DNA from: an uncultured Flavobacteriaceae bacterium
GTDB taxonomy: Bacteria; Bacteroidota; Bacteroidia; Flavobacteriales; Flavobacteriaceae
Direction: 5' to 3'
Assembly (NCBI GenBank): GCA_947500585.1
Contig: CANMSN010000004.1
Coordinates: forward strand, 178,653 to 242,652
Length of the DNA: 64,000 nt
Part shown: positions 1-9,399 of the stretch, piece after piece
How the letters are laid out: every line of letters starts with the position of its first letter
How positions within the stretch are numbered: position 1 is the stretch's first letter
Position numbers and translations under genes: made by a program
Notes under the pieces: generated by a model
What the model was told of the DNA's origin: nothing
Seen by the model: only the letters and a program-made list of their open reading frames with translations
Database searches by the model: none

Positions 1-31
1 AATAGCTGCTATTGAAGATTTACCTGTTTTA

Positions 32-1279
32 TTAAAATTTTCTATCAGGATGAAAAGGCAATAAGTTTAAAGAAGCTTTCTTATCTGAAACCACTTCAGA
101 CACTAGCTTTCCTGTTGCAGCTCCCATACTCCAACCCATCATGGCATGACCAGTTGCTATAACTAAATTTGAACATTTTTTAGATTTGCCAATATACGGT
201 AAACCGTCTGGAGATACTGGACGCAATCCTGATGCTGCATTGTTTTTTTCTTCCTCAGTTAATTTAATACTTGGATAATATCTTGTTGCTGCATTGGCTA
301 TAGCTTCCACTCTAACCTTATTAATATTATGATTAATACCTGCAATTTCCATCGTGCCTGCAAAACGTGTAAAACCATTCATAGGTGTTATAGCTACTTT
401 CGCTTCAGTTAAAATTGCTGGAATGGTAATGCCAGTTTCCTTTTCTGTATTAATTCTGTAACCCTTTCCAGCTTGTACTAATAATTTAATTCCTAACTTT
501 TTACTTAAAATAGGGGTCCAAGAACCTGCTGCTAAAATAAATTCATCTGCTTTATGAGCTTGCTTATTTGTAATTAAAGAGCTTATTTTTCCGTTTTCAA
601 CTTCAATATCATTAACCGTTTCATTGGTAAAAAAGTTGACTCCTGTTTTTTTTAAATAGGCCTTCATATCTTCCATAAACTCATGAGGTGTCATATGAGA
701 ATCACATTTAAAATAGGTTGCCCCTTTTACATTTAAATCTACATTGGGCTCTAGGATTTTCAATGCTTCTAAGCTGACTTCTGAAACATCCAATCCGTTT
801 TCTTTAGCTAAGTGTGCCACCTTAATTTCTTCCTCTAGCATTTTATCGGTCTGACACAACATCAATAACCCTTTTTTATCGTAATGAAATGAAAACCCTT
901 CATCTTGTTTTATACTATCATAAAGATCTTGACTTAACAACGTAATATCTCTTATAACAGGAATGGCCTTACTAACGTGTTTACTAGTACATGATTTATT
1001 GAACGCCCAGGTCCATTTTAAAAAATCAGAATTCAAACGTGGTTTTATATACAATGGGCTTGATTGATTGAACATCCATTTTACACCTTTCTTCATAACA
1101 CCAGGAGCGGATAAAGGAATGATATGACTTGGCGATAAGTAACCCGCATTTACATAAGATGCTCCACTATTTAAATTAGATTGATCTATAATAGAAACCT
1201 GATGTCCTTCTTTTTGAAGATAGTATGCAGAACATAAACCAGTAATTCCACCACCTATAACAATTACTTTTTTCGACAT
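32..1279 (-). CDS. FAD-dependent D-amino-acid oxidoreductase, probable D-hydroxyproline dehydrogenase
   Basis: DadA-like flavoprotein of 415 residues. The N-terminus carries the dinucleotide-binding motif GGGITG at residues 8-13, and the C-terminus ends in the FAD-contacting GHAMMGWSMG segment. In this family FAD oxidises a D-amino acid to the imino acid. It is the last gene of a four-gene minus-strand operon with a 4-hydroxyproline epimerase, a DapA-like deaminase and a semialdehyde dehydrogenase. The inferred job is therefore oxidation of cis-4-hydroxy-D-proline to pyrroline-4-hydroxy-2-carboxylate. The family call is firm. The substrate rests on operon context, and a generic D-amino-acid dehydrogenase is the alternative. 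Confidence 0.85.
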   Translation of the reverse strand: MSKKVIVIGGGITGLCSAYYLQKEGHQVSIIDQSNLNSGASYVNAGYLSPSHIIPLSAPGVMKKGVKWMFNQSSPLYIKPRLNSDFLKWTWAFNKSCTSKHVSKAIPVIRDITLLSQDLYDSIKQDEGFSFHYDKKGLLMLCQTDKMLEEEIKVAHLAKENGLDVSEVSLEALKILEPNVDLNVKGATYFKCDSHMTPHEFMEDMKAYLKKTGVNFFTNETVNDIEVENGKISSLITNKQAHKADEFILAAGSWTPILSKKLGIKLLVQAGKGYRINTEKETGITIPAILTEAKVAITPMNGFTRFAGTMEIAGINHNINKVRVEAIANAATRYYPSIKLTEEEKNNAASGLRPVSPDGLPYIGKSKKCSNLVIATGHAMMGWSMGAATGKLVSEVVSDKKASLNLLPFHPDRKF

Positions 1280-1297
1280 TCAATTTAATTTTAAAAG

Positions 1298-1318
1298 ATC
1301 CCGAAACAAGTTCGGGAT
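1298..1318. repeat. Small palindromic intergenic element
   Basis: Inverted repeat ATCCCGAA-caagt-TTCGGGAT in the 55 bp gap between two operon genes. Such short hairpins are scattered between genes in Flavobacteriaceae. It could slow RNA decay or cap an mRNA 3' end. It has no T-run, so a terminator function is unlikely. Confidence 0.5.
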
Positions 1319-1334
1319 GATTGATCTCTTCGAG

Positions 1335-2342
1335 CTAAATCACCTGAAAACCATGTGCATAAGGATCATCATCATCAATGATGATAGTATTATATCCAAA
1401 TACTTTTGCCCAACCTTGAATACTGGGAATAACTGCCAATTTCCCATTTAAAGTCGTTTCTTCTTCAATACGCCCAATAAACTTACTACCAATAAAGCTT
1501 TCATGTATAAATTCTTCTCCTTTTTTCAATAAGCCTTTAGTATAACGTTGTGCAATAACTGCTGATGTTCCTGTTCCGCAAGGACTTCTATCTATAGCTT
1601 TTTCACCATAAAAAACGGCGTTTCTAGCTGTTGAAGTTGAATCTATTGGATTTCCTGTCCAAAGTATATGAGATACATCTCTAATCGTATCATTCTCTGG
1701 GTGAATAAACATATTAGGATATTTTTCATTAATTCTTTGTCTGACTACTTGAGAATATTGAATAATTTTTCCTGCTGAAAAATCTTGAACACCTGAGAAA
1801 TTAGTTTGAGGATCAATAATCGCATAATAATTTCCTCCGTAGGATACATCAAAAGTGAGTTCTCCTAATTCAGGGCAATCAATAGTTAAACCTTCTGCGG
1901 CTAAATAACTTTTTACGTTAGTTAAACGTACCCAATCTACTTTGTTTCCTGTTTGTTGATATTCAATTTCTACCAAACCTGCAGGGGCTTCCATTTTTAT
2001 TTTTCCAGGAATTTTTGGTGTTATTAAACCTTCTTCTATGGCAATGGTAATTGTGCCTATAGTGCCGTGTCCGCACATTGGTAAACACCCCGAAGTTTCT
2101 ATAAATAAAATGGCAAAATCATGCTCTGGATTATGTGGCGGATATAAAATACTACCACTCATCATATCATGTCCGCGAGGTTCAAACATTAAACCTTTTC
2201 TAATCCAATCGTATTCTCTTAAAAAATGCTGGCGTTTTTCACTCATGGTTTTACCAACCAATTTTGGTCCACCATCTTTAATCACTCTTACTGGGTTTCC
2301 GCAAGTATGCGCATCAATACAAACAAAGGTATTTCTACTCAT
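1335..2342 (-). CDS. 4-hydroxyproline 2-epimerase (proline racemase family)
   Basis: Protein of 335 residues in the proline racemase fold. Both catalytic thiols are present: Cys90 in MCGHGTIG and Cys255 in SPCGTGTS. Two cysteines indicate a racemase or epimerase; the trans-3-hydroxyproline dehydratases of this family replace the first with Thr. It probably converts trans-4-hydroxy-L-proline to cis-4-hydroxy-D-proline, the first step of hydroxyproline catabolism. It lies 9 bp downstream of the aldehyde dehydrogenase gene and upstream of the oxidoreductase. Length is normal for the family. Proline racemase activity itself cannot be excluded from sequence, but the operon argues for hydroxyproline. 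Confidence 0.9.
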   Translation of the reverse strand: MSRNTFVCIDAHTCGNPVRVIKDGGPKLVGKTMSEKRQHFLREYDWIRKGLMFEPRGHDMMSGSILYPPHNPEHDFAILFIETSGCLPMCGHGTIGTITIAIEEGLITPKIPGKIKMEAPAGLVEIEYQQTGNKVDWVRLTNVKSYLAAEGLTIDCPELGELTFDVSYGGNYYAIIDPQTNFSGVQDFSAGKIIQYSQVVRQRINEKYPNMFIHPENDTIRDVSHILWTGNPIDSTSTARNAVFYGEKAIDRSPCGTGTSAVIAQRYTKGLLKKGEEFIHESFIGSKFIGRIEEETTLNGKLAVIPSIQGWAKVFGYNTIIIDDDDPYAHGFQVI

Positions 2343-2351
2343 TTTATAAAA

Positions 2352-3881
2352 TTAACTATCCTTTAAAGCCTCTGGTAATAATTCGTTTGGAAACGATTGA
2401 TAACTTACCGGACGCACCCAACGCTTAATTGAATTCGTGCCAACTGCTGTAAATCTAGAATCGGTTGAAGCTGGATATGGACCTCCATGTTGCATGGACG
2501 GGCAAACCTCAACTCCTGTTGGCACACCATTAAAAACAATTCTACCTACTCTATTTTCTAAAGCATCAACAATATCATGAAGTTTTGAATATTCTTCTTT
2601 TTCAGCAATAATAGTTCCTGTTAATTGGCCTTCTAATCCATTTATAATTTGAATTAATTCAGCTTCATCTTCGGCTTTAACAACTAATGAAAAAGGTCCG
2701 AATACTTCTTGATGTAATTTAGGGTTTTCTAAGAAATCTTTTCCTGAAACACTGGTTATTTGTGATGGTGCATAATTAGCTTCAACAGGCTTTTCAAATT
2801 TACCCACAACTTCTGCTCCTTCTTGATTGGACACCGCTAAACCGTTTTGGATATAGCCACTTTTAATATTAGGATGTAGCATACATTGCGCATCTATAGC
2901 TATGGTTTTAGCTGCTAAATCTTTTATAAATTCTTGTGTTTTATGCCCATCTATGGTTAAAATTAAACCAGGATTTGTACAAAATTGTCCTGCTCCTAAA
3001 TTGATGGAACTGGCATATGTACTTGCAATCTGTTCTGATCTGTTTTCTAAAGCTTTAGGCGTAATAATAACAGGGTTAACACTCCCCATTTCAGCAAATA
3101 CGGGTATGGGTTCATCGCGTTGCGATGCTAAATCAAATAAGGCTCTACCTCCAGTAATACTTCCAGTAAAACCAACCGCTTTTACTTTTGGGTGTTTTAC
3201 TAGTGCTGCACCAACTGTTTTTCCTCTTCCCATAATATTAGAAAAAACGCCATTTGGCATTCCAGTTTTCTCTATGGCTTTAACAACAGCTGATGCCACT
3301 AACTCCGCTGTTCCAGAATGCATTTCATGTACTTTTACAATTACAGGGCAACCAGAAGCCAAAGCACTTGATGTATCGCCACCTGCGGTTGAAAACGCCA
3401 AAGGAAAATTACTCGCTCCAAAAACGACAACTGACCCTAAAGGAATTGATGTACGGCGTAAATCATCTTTCGGTAAAGGTTGTCTGTCTGGATTAGCTTT
3501 ATCAAAACTATTATCGCGCCAATCTTCATTTAATATCAAATCAGCAAAAGAACGTAATTGAAAAATAGTTCTTCCTCGTTCACCAATTGCTCTGCCTTCT
3601 GGCAAACCAGACTCACTAGTATACATATCTAGCAATTCTTGATCTAAAGCCAAAATTTCATCAGCAATAGTATTTAAAAACTCAGCTCTTTTGGCACCAG
3701 AAACTTTTCTGTAAGTTTTAAAAGCTTCGGATGCTAATGAAACGGCTTCATCTATTTCTTCTTGAGTAGCTTCGTAAAAAGCCGTTGGGTTTTCAATATT
3801 AAGCTTTGGGTTAATTGTTTTATGTGTTATATCCCCACTAGCTTTTAATGTATTACCTATATAATTTTTCCCTGTAATCAT
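2352..3881 (-). CDS. Alpha-ketoglutarate semialdehyde dehydrogenase (ALDH family)
   Basis: Aldehyde dehydrogenase of 509 residues. The catalytic Cys301 is seen in GAGQFCTNPG, the general base Glu264 in VFAEMGS, and the oxyanion Asn158 in GASNFP. The GQFC setting is that of the bacterial 2,5-dioxovalerate (alpha-ketoglutarate semialdehyde) dehydrogenases. It should oxidise the semialdehyde to 2-oxoglutarate with NAD(P)+, the last step of hydroxyproline degradation. It is second in the operon, 62 bp after the DapA-like gene. The enzyme class is certain; the substrate follows from family resemblance and neighbours. Confidence 0.92.
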   Translation of the reverse strand: MITGKNYIGNTLKASGDITHKTINPKLNIENPTAFYEATQEEIDEAVSLASEAFKTYRKVSGAKRAEFLNTIADEILALDQELLDMYTSESGLPEGRAIGERGRTIFQLRSFADLILNEDWRDNSFDKANPDRQPLPKDDLRRTSIPLGSVVVFGASNFPLAFSTAGGDTSSALASGCPVIVKVHEMHSGTAELVASAVVKAIEKTGMPNGVFSNIMGRGKTVGAALVKHPKVKAVGFTGSITGGRALFDLASQRDEPIPVFAEMGSVNPVIITPKALENRSEQIASTYASSINLGAGQFCTNPGLILTIDGHKTQEFIKDLAAKTIAIDAQCMLHPNIKSGYIQNGLAVSNQEGAEVVGKFEKPVEANYAPSQITSVSGKDFLENPKLHQEVFGPFSLVVKAEDEAELIQIINGLEGQLTGTIIAEKEEYSKLHDIVDALENRVGRIVFNGVPTGVEVCPSMQHGGPYPASTDSRFTAVGTNSIKRWVRPVSYQSFPNELLPEALKDS

Positions 3882-3943
3882 TTCTTACTGATATTTTAAA
3901 TATTCTACCAAATTTAATGGTTTATTTATGATTTATTCTGAGT

Positions 3944-4861
3944 CTATAAATTTTTATATTGTGGCAATGTTGGTCTAACTGCAAGTGCTTCAGTAATAAT
4001 TTTCTCAATTCTAATACGCTCTTCACCTTTTAATACCAAACGAGGCGCTCTTACGTATTCTGAACCAATGCCAGTATGTGCCGATGCTAATTTTATATAC
4101 TGAACTAATTTTGGATGTATATCTAATTCTAACAAAGGCATAAACCAACGATAAATTTCTATAGCCTCTTTTATTCTTCCTGCTTTTTGAAGCTCGTAAA
4201 TAGCTACCGTTTCTCCAGGAAATGCATCTACTAAGCCAGCAACCCAACCATCTGCACCAATTAATAAACTTTCTAAAGCTAAAGTATCAACTCCAGTCAT
4301 GATGGCTAATCTATCGCCATATCTATTTTTTATTCTAGTAATATTGGTGGTATCTCTAGTTGATTCTTTTACTGCTTGAATATTTGGACATGAATCTACT
4401 AATTCATCAAACATATCAAGCGTAACCATTATTTTATAATCAATAGGATTATTATAAATCATGATTGGTAAAGAGGTACTATTGGCAATTGATTTGAAAA
4501 ATTCAACAACCTCTTCATCAGCTGCCTTATATCTCATGGGAGGCAAAATCATTAAGCCTTTTGCGCCATCCTCTTCTGCAGTTTTTGCCAGATTTATTGC
4601 TGCTTTAGTAGTTTGTTCAGCAATATTCATTAAAACAGGAACTTTCCCACTTACTATTTTCACAGTTTCTCTTGTAAGAATGCGTCTTTCTTCATTTGTT
4701 AAAGTACTGGCTTCTCCAAGCGTTCCACCTAAAACAATTCCGTGAACACCGGCTGCTAACTGCGCATTAACATTTACTTTAAATAATTCTAAATCAAGCG
4801 CATCGTTTTCTGTGAATTGGGTGGTTATTGCAGGCATAACACCTTTCCATTGAATACTCAT
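3944..4861 (-). CDS. DapA-family pyrroline-4-hydroxy-2-carboxylate deaminase
   Basis: Class I aldolase-fold protein of 305 residues of the dihydrodipicolinate synthase/N-acetylneuraminate lyase family. The Schiff-base Lys165 lies in IQAVKESTRD, the catalytic Tyr136 in IMIYNNP, and the substrate-carboxylate loop GGTLGE at 45-50. In hydroxyproline operons this family member removes ammonia from pyrroline-4-hydroxy-2-carboxylate to give alpha-ketoglutarate semialdehyde. It is the first gene of the operon and is divergent from the AraC regulator. A 2-keto-3-deoxy sugar acid aldolase role is a possible alternative, but the alginate genes lie 19 kb away and have their own Eda. Confidence 0.85.
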   Translation of the reverse strand: MSIQWKGVMPAITTQFTENDALDLELFKVNVNAQLAAGVHGIVLGGTLGEASTLTNEERRILTRETVKIVSGKVPVLMNIAEQTTKAAINLAKTAEEDGAKGLMILPPMRYKAADEEVVEFFKSIANSTSLPIMIYNNPIDYKIMVTLDMFDELVDSCPNIQAVKESTRDTTNITRIKNRYGDRLAIMTGVDTLALESLLIGADGWVAGLVDAFPGETVAIYELQKAGRIKEAIEIYRWFMPLLELDIHPKLVQYIKLASAHTGIGSEYVRAPRLVLKGEERIRIEKIITEALAVRPTLPQYKNL

Positions 4862-4882
4862 ATTTTATATTTTTTTGTTATT

Positions 4883-4914
4883 CAAAAATACTATAAGAAC
4901 ACATGATTTTACAA
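4883..4914 (-). promoter_or_regulatory. Bacteroidota-type promoter of the hydroxyproline operon
   Basis: On the minus strand, TATTTTTG (complement of 4883-4890) fits the -7 consensus TAnnTTTG. A TTG (complement of 4912-4914) lies 21 bp upstream as the -33 element. The predicted start is about 15 nt before the ATG at 4861. Motif match only. Confidence 0.5.
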
Positions 4915-5015
4915 TGAATTATTACTAACATATAATACTATATTATCCTATATTTTTTATAAATATATAAATAGGAATATTATTTATGTATTTTTGCTTT
5001 TAAAATGAGGTGAAA

Positions 5016-5867
5016 ATGAAAGTTCTTCCTTTTAAAATTCCAAAACCAAACTTAGATAGTTTAATTTTTCAAACAGATAAATCAGATTTATTTTATGACA
5101 AACTTCATCAACATGAAGAAATTCAAATAAGCCTAATAATTCAAGGAGATGGGACTCTTATTATTGGAGACTCAGTAAATAGTTTCTCTAAAAATGATAT
5201 TATAATTATTGGTAGTCATATTCCACATGTATTTAAAAGTGATATTTCAGCTACTAAAACATCTCACATGATCACCTTGTTTTTTACAAAATCATCATTT
5301 GGATCTCACTTTTTCGATTTAGAAGAATTAAAAGAAATACTGCCATTTTTTAAACGAGCTAAACGCGGCTTTAAAGTAAACTCCCATTCAAAATTGATTA
5401 AAGAATTATTCTTAAAATTAGAAAACTCTACTAAATTTAATCGTTTTTTAATATTACTTCAAGTTTTAAAAATTGCATCTAAAAGCAATTACACTAGCCT
5501 ATCTTCTTTTGCACATGATAAAAAATATTCAGCAAATGAAGGTTACAGAATGCGGAATGTTTTCGAATTTACTATGAATAATTTTGAAAACGAAATAACC
5601 TTAAACACCATAGCAAATATTGCAAATATGAGTAAAAATGCTTTTTGTAAATATTTTAAAAAAAGGACTAATAAAACATACTTTCAATTTTTAAACGAGT
5701 TACGAATTGAAAACGCTTGCAAACTATTGCTAACAAATAAAGAGGTTCCAATTATGCAAATTGCTGAAGCTTCAGGGTTTAATAATTTGTCTAATTTTAA
5801 TAGACAGTTTAAAACTGTAAAAAGCATGAGTCCAACTATATTTAGAAAAAATTCTAAGTTTTTTTAA
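5016..5867 (+). CDS. AraC-family transcriptional regulator
   Basis: Regulator of about 283 residues. It has an N-terminal cupin-like sensor domain (HEEIQISLIIQGDG) and a C-terminal double helix-turn-helix of the AraC type (residues about 185-280, ending IAEASGFNNLSNFNRQFK). The ATG at 5016 is preferred over an in-frame GTG at 5010, because GAGG lies just upstream and the protein begins MKVLPF. A -7 motif TATTTTTG lies at 4989-4996. It is divergent from the hydroxyproline operon, which makes it the likely activator responding to hydroxyproline or an intermediate. Its last 14 bases overlap the convergent PhnA-like gene. Confidence 0.88.
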   Translation: MKVLPFKIPKPNLDSLIFQTDKSDLFYDKLHQHEEIQISLIIQGDGTLIIGDSVNSFSKNDIIIIGSHIPHVFKSDISATKTSHMITLFFTKSSFGSHFFDLEELKEILPFFKRAKRGFKVNSHSKLIKELFLKLENSTKFNRFLILLQVLKIASKSNYTSLSSFAHDKKYSANEGYRMRNVFEFTMNNFENEITLNTIANIANMSKNAFCKYFKKRTNKTYFQFLNELRIENACKLLLTNKEVPIMQIAEASGFNNLSNFNRQFKTVKSMSPTIFRKNSKFF

Positions 5868-6432
5868 CAAACTTTGTTATGATAACTATTTGTTGTGCGT
5901 CTACTTTCCCTTCAATATATTCAGCATTTTCATGGTCCAATCGAATATTTCTAACGGGTGTTCCTTGTTTTGCAACCATACTTGAACCTTTCACTTTCAA
6001 ATCTTTCACAAGCACAACATTATCACCAGCTTCCAAAATAACACCATTTATATCTCTGTGAATAATTTTATTCGCAGCATCTTCATGTTCACCTGTTGCT
6101 CTTGCTAAAGCTAAGGCTTCGTCATCAAGATACATCATATCTAATAAATCTTTAGGCCAACCTTCATTTCTAAGTCTTTGAAGCATTCTCCACGCCATAA
6201 TTTGAACTGCAACATGCTCACTCCACATACTATCGTTTAAACAACGCCAATGGTTTGGATTCATCTCTTGATTTCCTTCTATTTGATCTAAGCAAGTTTT
6301 ACAAACGAGCACATCATTAGCTACATTTTCATTAAGCGATGGAGGTATAGTATATTGCTTTAAATTTTCAGTTGACGTACATAATTCGCAACTGCTGTTA
6401 CTTCTTTCTTGCAATGTTTGTAAAACGCTCAT
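5854..6432 (-). CDS. PhnA domain protein
   Basis: Protein of 192 residues of the PhnA family. The N-terminal part has two CxxC pairs (CELC near residue 15 and CKTC near 43) that form a zinc-ribbon. The C-terminal PhnA domain contains VILEAGDNVVLVKDLKVKG. The family is named after a gene near phosphonate operons but is not needed for phosphonate use, and its biochemical role is unknown. No phosphonate genes are nearby. The 3' end overlaps the convergent AraC gene by 14 bp. The gene is 62 bp downstream of the MmcQ-like gene and may be the tail of that operon. Confidence 0.85.
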   Translation of the reverse strand: MSVLQTLQERSNSSCELCTSTENLKQYTIPPSLNENVANDVLVCKTCLDQIEGNQEMNPNHWRCLNDSMWSEHVAVQIMAWRMLQRLRNEGWPKDLLDMMYLDDEALALARATGEHEDAANKIIHRDINGVILEAGDNVVLVKDLKVKGSSMVAKQGTPVRNIRLDHENAEYIEGKVDAQQIVIITKFVKKT

Positions 6433-6494
6433 AAATAGATTTAGTTTTTACAATGATAGGATATTTTGAGTTTTGAAGTACACAACTTATAGAA

Positions 6495-6860
6495 CTAGTC
6501 ATTCAATTGGTCTTTCATTTTTTTAGTCATGCCTTTAACAACCATGTCATAAGAATGATCAATTAATTCTTTTACAAGTTTTGGTTGTAATTCACCTTCA
6601 TGCATATAAAGTGTATTCCAATGTTTTTTGCTCATGTGATAACCAGGACGAATACTACTATGTTCTGCTCTAAGTTCTTCAGAATAATCTGGATCTGCTT
6701 TTAAATTTATTGCTGCCTCTCCGCGTTCCCACCATTTTAAAGATGCTAGTGCAAACATTTTACCCAATACTTTAAAAACTAACGTATCTTTATCAAAAGG
6801 AAAATCTTCGGTAGTTCCTTTTTTACTTAAACAGTATGCTCTAATTTGTTCAATATGCAT
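6495..6860 (-). CDS. MmcQ/YjbR family protein
   Basis: Small protein of 121 residues of the MmcQ/YjbR family, recognised by FPFDKDTLVFKVLGKMFAL near the N-terminus and GYHMSKKHWNTLYM near residue 75. The fold resembles a DNA-binding double-wing domain, but no clear function is established. Its start overlaps the stop of the DUF4230 gene by one base (TAATG), so translation is probably coupled. It is part of the operon running from the outer membrane protein gene at 10620. Confidence 0.85.
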   Translation of the reverse strand: MHIEQIRAYCLSKKGTTEDFPFDKDTLVFKVLGKMFALASLKWWERGEAAINLKADPDYSEELRAEHSSIRPGYHMSKKHWNTLYMHEGELQPKLVKELIDHSYDMVVKGMTKKMKDQLND

Positions 6861-7468
6861 TACTGAAGTTTTTTAGTTTCAGAAGTTCCAATTTCTAAAG
6901 CTGAATAATCTAGTTTCCAACCAATAGTTTCAACTATAGTTTCAATAAGCAAAATAGTTTCTAAAGCTTCTTTTTGAGCGATTTGAATCAATCCACTTTC
7001 CGGAATTTTAGCTTGAATATGTGCTTTAGCCTCTATATGCAAATCGGTTAAATCTGTTGCTTCAAATTTATTGAATAAACCATCTTTTTTATCGTAATAG
7101 TTAAGGTTGGTTTCAATAGATAATGTTTCTGGTTGCGGAAAATATTCTAAAATTATTTTCTTATTTGTATTATCAGATTTCATTTTAATTTTAGACAAAT
7201 CGTAACCCACATAGGCTTTTGCATTGATAACGACAAGTGCTTTCTTTCTGCTTGAAATCAATTTTAAAAAACGTTCTTTAACATCTTCATAATGGTAAAT
7301 TTCTGCAAAATCACCTTCAACGGTTATAAACTTACAAACGGTTTTTATTTTATCTAAAAGCAATACAGATTGTTGATTTACTAAACTTTTCTTTTTTATA
7401 GACTTGAAGTACGTTACAATTCCTAAAGTCACTAAAACACCGATTATAATTCCTAAAAATGCTTCCAT
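6860..7468 (-). CDS. DUF4230 domain membrane-anchored protein
   Basis: Protein of 202 residues with an N-terminal membrane anchor (residues 3-20, a hydrophobic stretch starting FLGIIIGVLV) and a body resembling DUF4230. The body has KTVCKFITVEGDFAEIYHYED and VVINAKAYVGYDLSKIKM segments. Function is unknown. The bulk of the protein should lie outside the cytoplasm. The gene directly abuts the upstream cyclase gene (one base apart) and overlaps the next gene by one base, so it belongs to a tight operon of otherwise unrelated functions. Confidence 0.78.
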   Translation of the reverse strand: MEAFLGIIIGVLVTLGIVTYFKSIKKKSLVNQQSVLLLDKIKTVCKFITVEGDFAEIYHYEDVKERFLKLISSRKKALVVINAKAYVGYDLSKIKMKSDNTNKKIILEYFPQPETLSIETNLNYYDKKDGLFNKFEATDLTDLHIEAKAHIQAKIPESGLIQIAQKEALETILLIETIVETIGWKLDYSALEIGTSETKKLQ

Positions 7469-8218
7469 CTAATCTTCAATTTTATATAAAATAGGTTTAC
7501 TTGGTGTTGCATCATTCTCAAAAGGCGCTATTTGAAGGTTTAAGAAATACGTACCATCTTCAACGTTATTAGGCACAAAAATAAACTCTGTAATTGTGGC
7601 GTCTAATCGTAATTTCCCTTTGGTGTTCCAAAAAGCATTGTGCCCGCGCAATTCACCACCATCTCTTTCTCTATCTATACTTGGTAAATCTATAAGTAAA
7701 TGTTTTACTCCTTTTTTAACTAAAAGGTCAACAGTTTCTTCTAACAAATACGTCCAATTGGTATTAGAGTATTGTCTAGATAATTTCTCTTTCGTATTGG
7801 GTATCGTTCTTATAATTACAGCATCGCGCTTTTTATTTCCTAAAGCAAATTGCAATTGTTTTTTTGATATAACTTTATCTTTTAAATAGTTTTCTGGTGC
7901 AACTGTTATAACTTCTGCCAAAAAGAAAAACTGTTTTAAGTTTTGGTTTATAGAATGTACTTTATCAGTAATATGACCAGCACATTCGGTATGTGTTCCG
8001 TGTGCATGCGGGTTAAAATAAATATTATTGAAATTTATACTCGCTCCTTTTGCAACACTAGCTATCCACTCACCATCTTTCTCTGGTTCTATTTTTGGCT
8101 CTTTAATATACCATGCATTTACATTTTTTTTAGAAGCTCGCATTGGTATTGAAATATCTATTGGCTTAGACAAGTCTATTTTACGTTTTTTTGAATTGTA
8201 TTGTATAGTGGCTATCAA
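7469..8218 (-). CDS. Cyclase family protein (kynurenine formamidase-like metal hydrolase)
   Basis: Protein of 249 residues with the cyclase-family metal site NPHAHGTHTECAGH (about residues 60-73), the counterpart of HxGTHxDxPxH, and a second conserved segment LLIDLPSIDRERDGG. Family members are zinc or manganese hydrolases such as arylformamidase. The substrate here is unknown and no tryptophan-degradation genes are near. The start codon is TTG, which overlaps the hemW stop as TTGA, a coupling like the common ATGA. No better start exists nearby. Confidence 0.8.
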   Translation of the reverse strand: MIATIQYNSKKRKIDLSKPIDISIPMRASKKNVNAWYIKEPKIEPEKDGEWIASVAKGASINFNNIYFNPHAHGTHTECAGHITDKVHSINQNLKQFFFLAEVITVAPENYLKDKVISKKQLQFALGNKKRDAVIIRTIPNTKEKLSRQYSNTNWTYLLEETVDLLVKKGVKHLLIDLPSIDRERDGGELRGHNAFWNTKGKLRLDATITEFIFVPNNVEDGTYFLNLQIAPFENDATPSKPILYKIED

Positions 8219-9399
8219 GATAAATTAATTTTAAATAGATCTGAAGCGATTCCATCGCTTAAAAATTTTCCCTTTTTTGTGGTTAAAAGTTTATCACCAT
8301 CAATATACAATAAATGTTGATTAATGTGTTTTTCTGATTGTTGTAAAAGATATTTTTTATAGTTTTTTCCGAAATCGTTTTCAACTTTATCAAAAGACAC
8401 GCCCCAAATGGTTCGTAAACCTGTCATAACATATTCATTGTATTTATCAGTAACAGAAAGTGTTTCAATTTCTATAGGTAAAATATCTTGCTGAATAGAT
8501 TTTATATATTTTGTGTTATTTCGAACATTCCAACCACGTTGTTTTCCATTGAATGAATGTGCCGAAGGGCCAATACCTAAATATGGTTTCCCTTGCCAAT
8601 AAGCTGAATTATTTTTACTGAAATAATCAGGCTTACCAAAATTAGATAATTCGTAATGCTTAAAACCAGCAGATTCAAGTTTTTCAATTAAAATATGAAA
8701 TTGTTCCTGTGCTAAATCGTCATCTACATTTTTAATAATGCCTTTTTTAATGAAGGTTTCTAAAGCTGTTTTTGGTTCAACTGTCAAAGCATAAGAAGAA
8801 ATATGTGGAATATTATATGACAAAGCGGTTTCTATATTTTCTATCCATTGTTCATTTGATAAACCGGGAATTCCGTAAATTAAATCTACTGAAATATTAT
8901 TGAAGTGTTTTGATGCTTCTTCTAAACATTTTTTTGCTTCTTCAACATTGTGAGCGCGATTCATGAGTTTTAAATCACGTTCAAAAAATGATTGAACACC
9001 TATGCTTAGGCGGTTTATTCCAATTTTTCGATACTCTTCATAACTTCGACTAAGCTCAGTAACCAAGTCATCAGGGTTTGCTTCTAGTGTAATTTCAGGG
9101 TTTTCTGTGACTTTGTAATGTTTATAAACCGAATCAATAATTAGTTTCAACTCTTTGTTAGTTAACAAGCTTGGAGTGCCTCCGCCAAAATATATGGTTT
9201 CAACTGTTTGGTTTTGCAATTCAGTTTTTCTTAATTCTATTTCCTTAACTAAAGCTTGAATCAGTTCATCCTTTTTTTTAAAAGATGTTGAAAAATGAAA
9301 ATCACAATAATGACAAGCTTGTTTGCAGAATGGGATATGGATGTAAAGAGAAGCCCCTCCTAGCCTCCCCAAAGGGGAGGGACTTTTACTCAAACTCAT
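8215..9399 (-). CDS. hemW: HemW-type radical SAM protein
   Basis: Radical SAM protein of 394 residues. The cluster motif CKQACHYC appears in [16 protein letters not shown], followed by the HemN/HemW hallmark YFGGGTPS. HemW-type proteins lack the extra N-terminal residues of coproporphyrinogen oxidase HemN and act in heme delivery. Residues 4-17 ([14 protein letters not shown]) are encoded by a GC-rich palindromic element that seems to have been added to the N-terminus. A later start is not evident before SLYIHIPFC. The gene overlaps ruvC by 4 bp (ATGA) and the cyclase gene by 4 bp. Confidence 0.9.
   Translation of the reverse strand: MSLSKSPSPLGRLGGASLYIHIPFCKQACHYCDFHFSTSFKKKDELIQALVKEIELRKTELQNQTVETIYFGGGTPSLLTNKELKLIIDSVYKHYKVTENPEITLEANPDDLVTELSRSYEEYRKIGINRLSIGVQSFFERDLKLMNRAHNVEEAKKCLEEASKHFNNISVDLIYGIPGLSNEQWIENIETALSYNIPHISSYALTVEPKTALETFIKKGIIKNVDDDLAQEQFHILIEKLESAGFKHYELSNFGKPDYFSKNNSAYWQGKPYLGIGPSAHSFNGKQRGWNVRNNTKYIKSIQQDILPIEIETLSVTDKYNEYVMTGLRTIWGVSFDKVENDFGKNYKKYLLQQSEKHINQHLLYIDGDKLLTTKKGKFLSDGIASDLFKINLS
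9350..9387. repeat. GC-rich palindromic element inside the hemW 5' end
   Basis: Element with core CCTCCCC-AAA-GGGGAGG at 9364-9380, preceded by AAGCCCCTCCTAG. Its GC content is far above the surrounding AT-rich DNA. It is translated as residues 4-17 of HemW. A related copy in inverted orientation lies at 9418-9445. Confidence 0.75.

Noticed and set aside
2902..3561. A 219-codon open frame on the plus strand inside the aldehyde dehydrogenase gene
   Set aside because: It is antisense to a complete ALDH gene with all catalytic residues, and its product has no recognisable domain.
3944..4861. DapA-like protein as a KDG aldolase of the alginate pathway
   Set aside because: It is the first gene of a full hydroxyproline operon, and the alginate genes have kdgK and eda.
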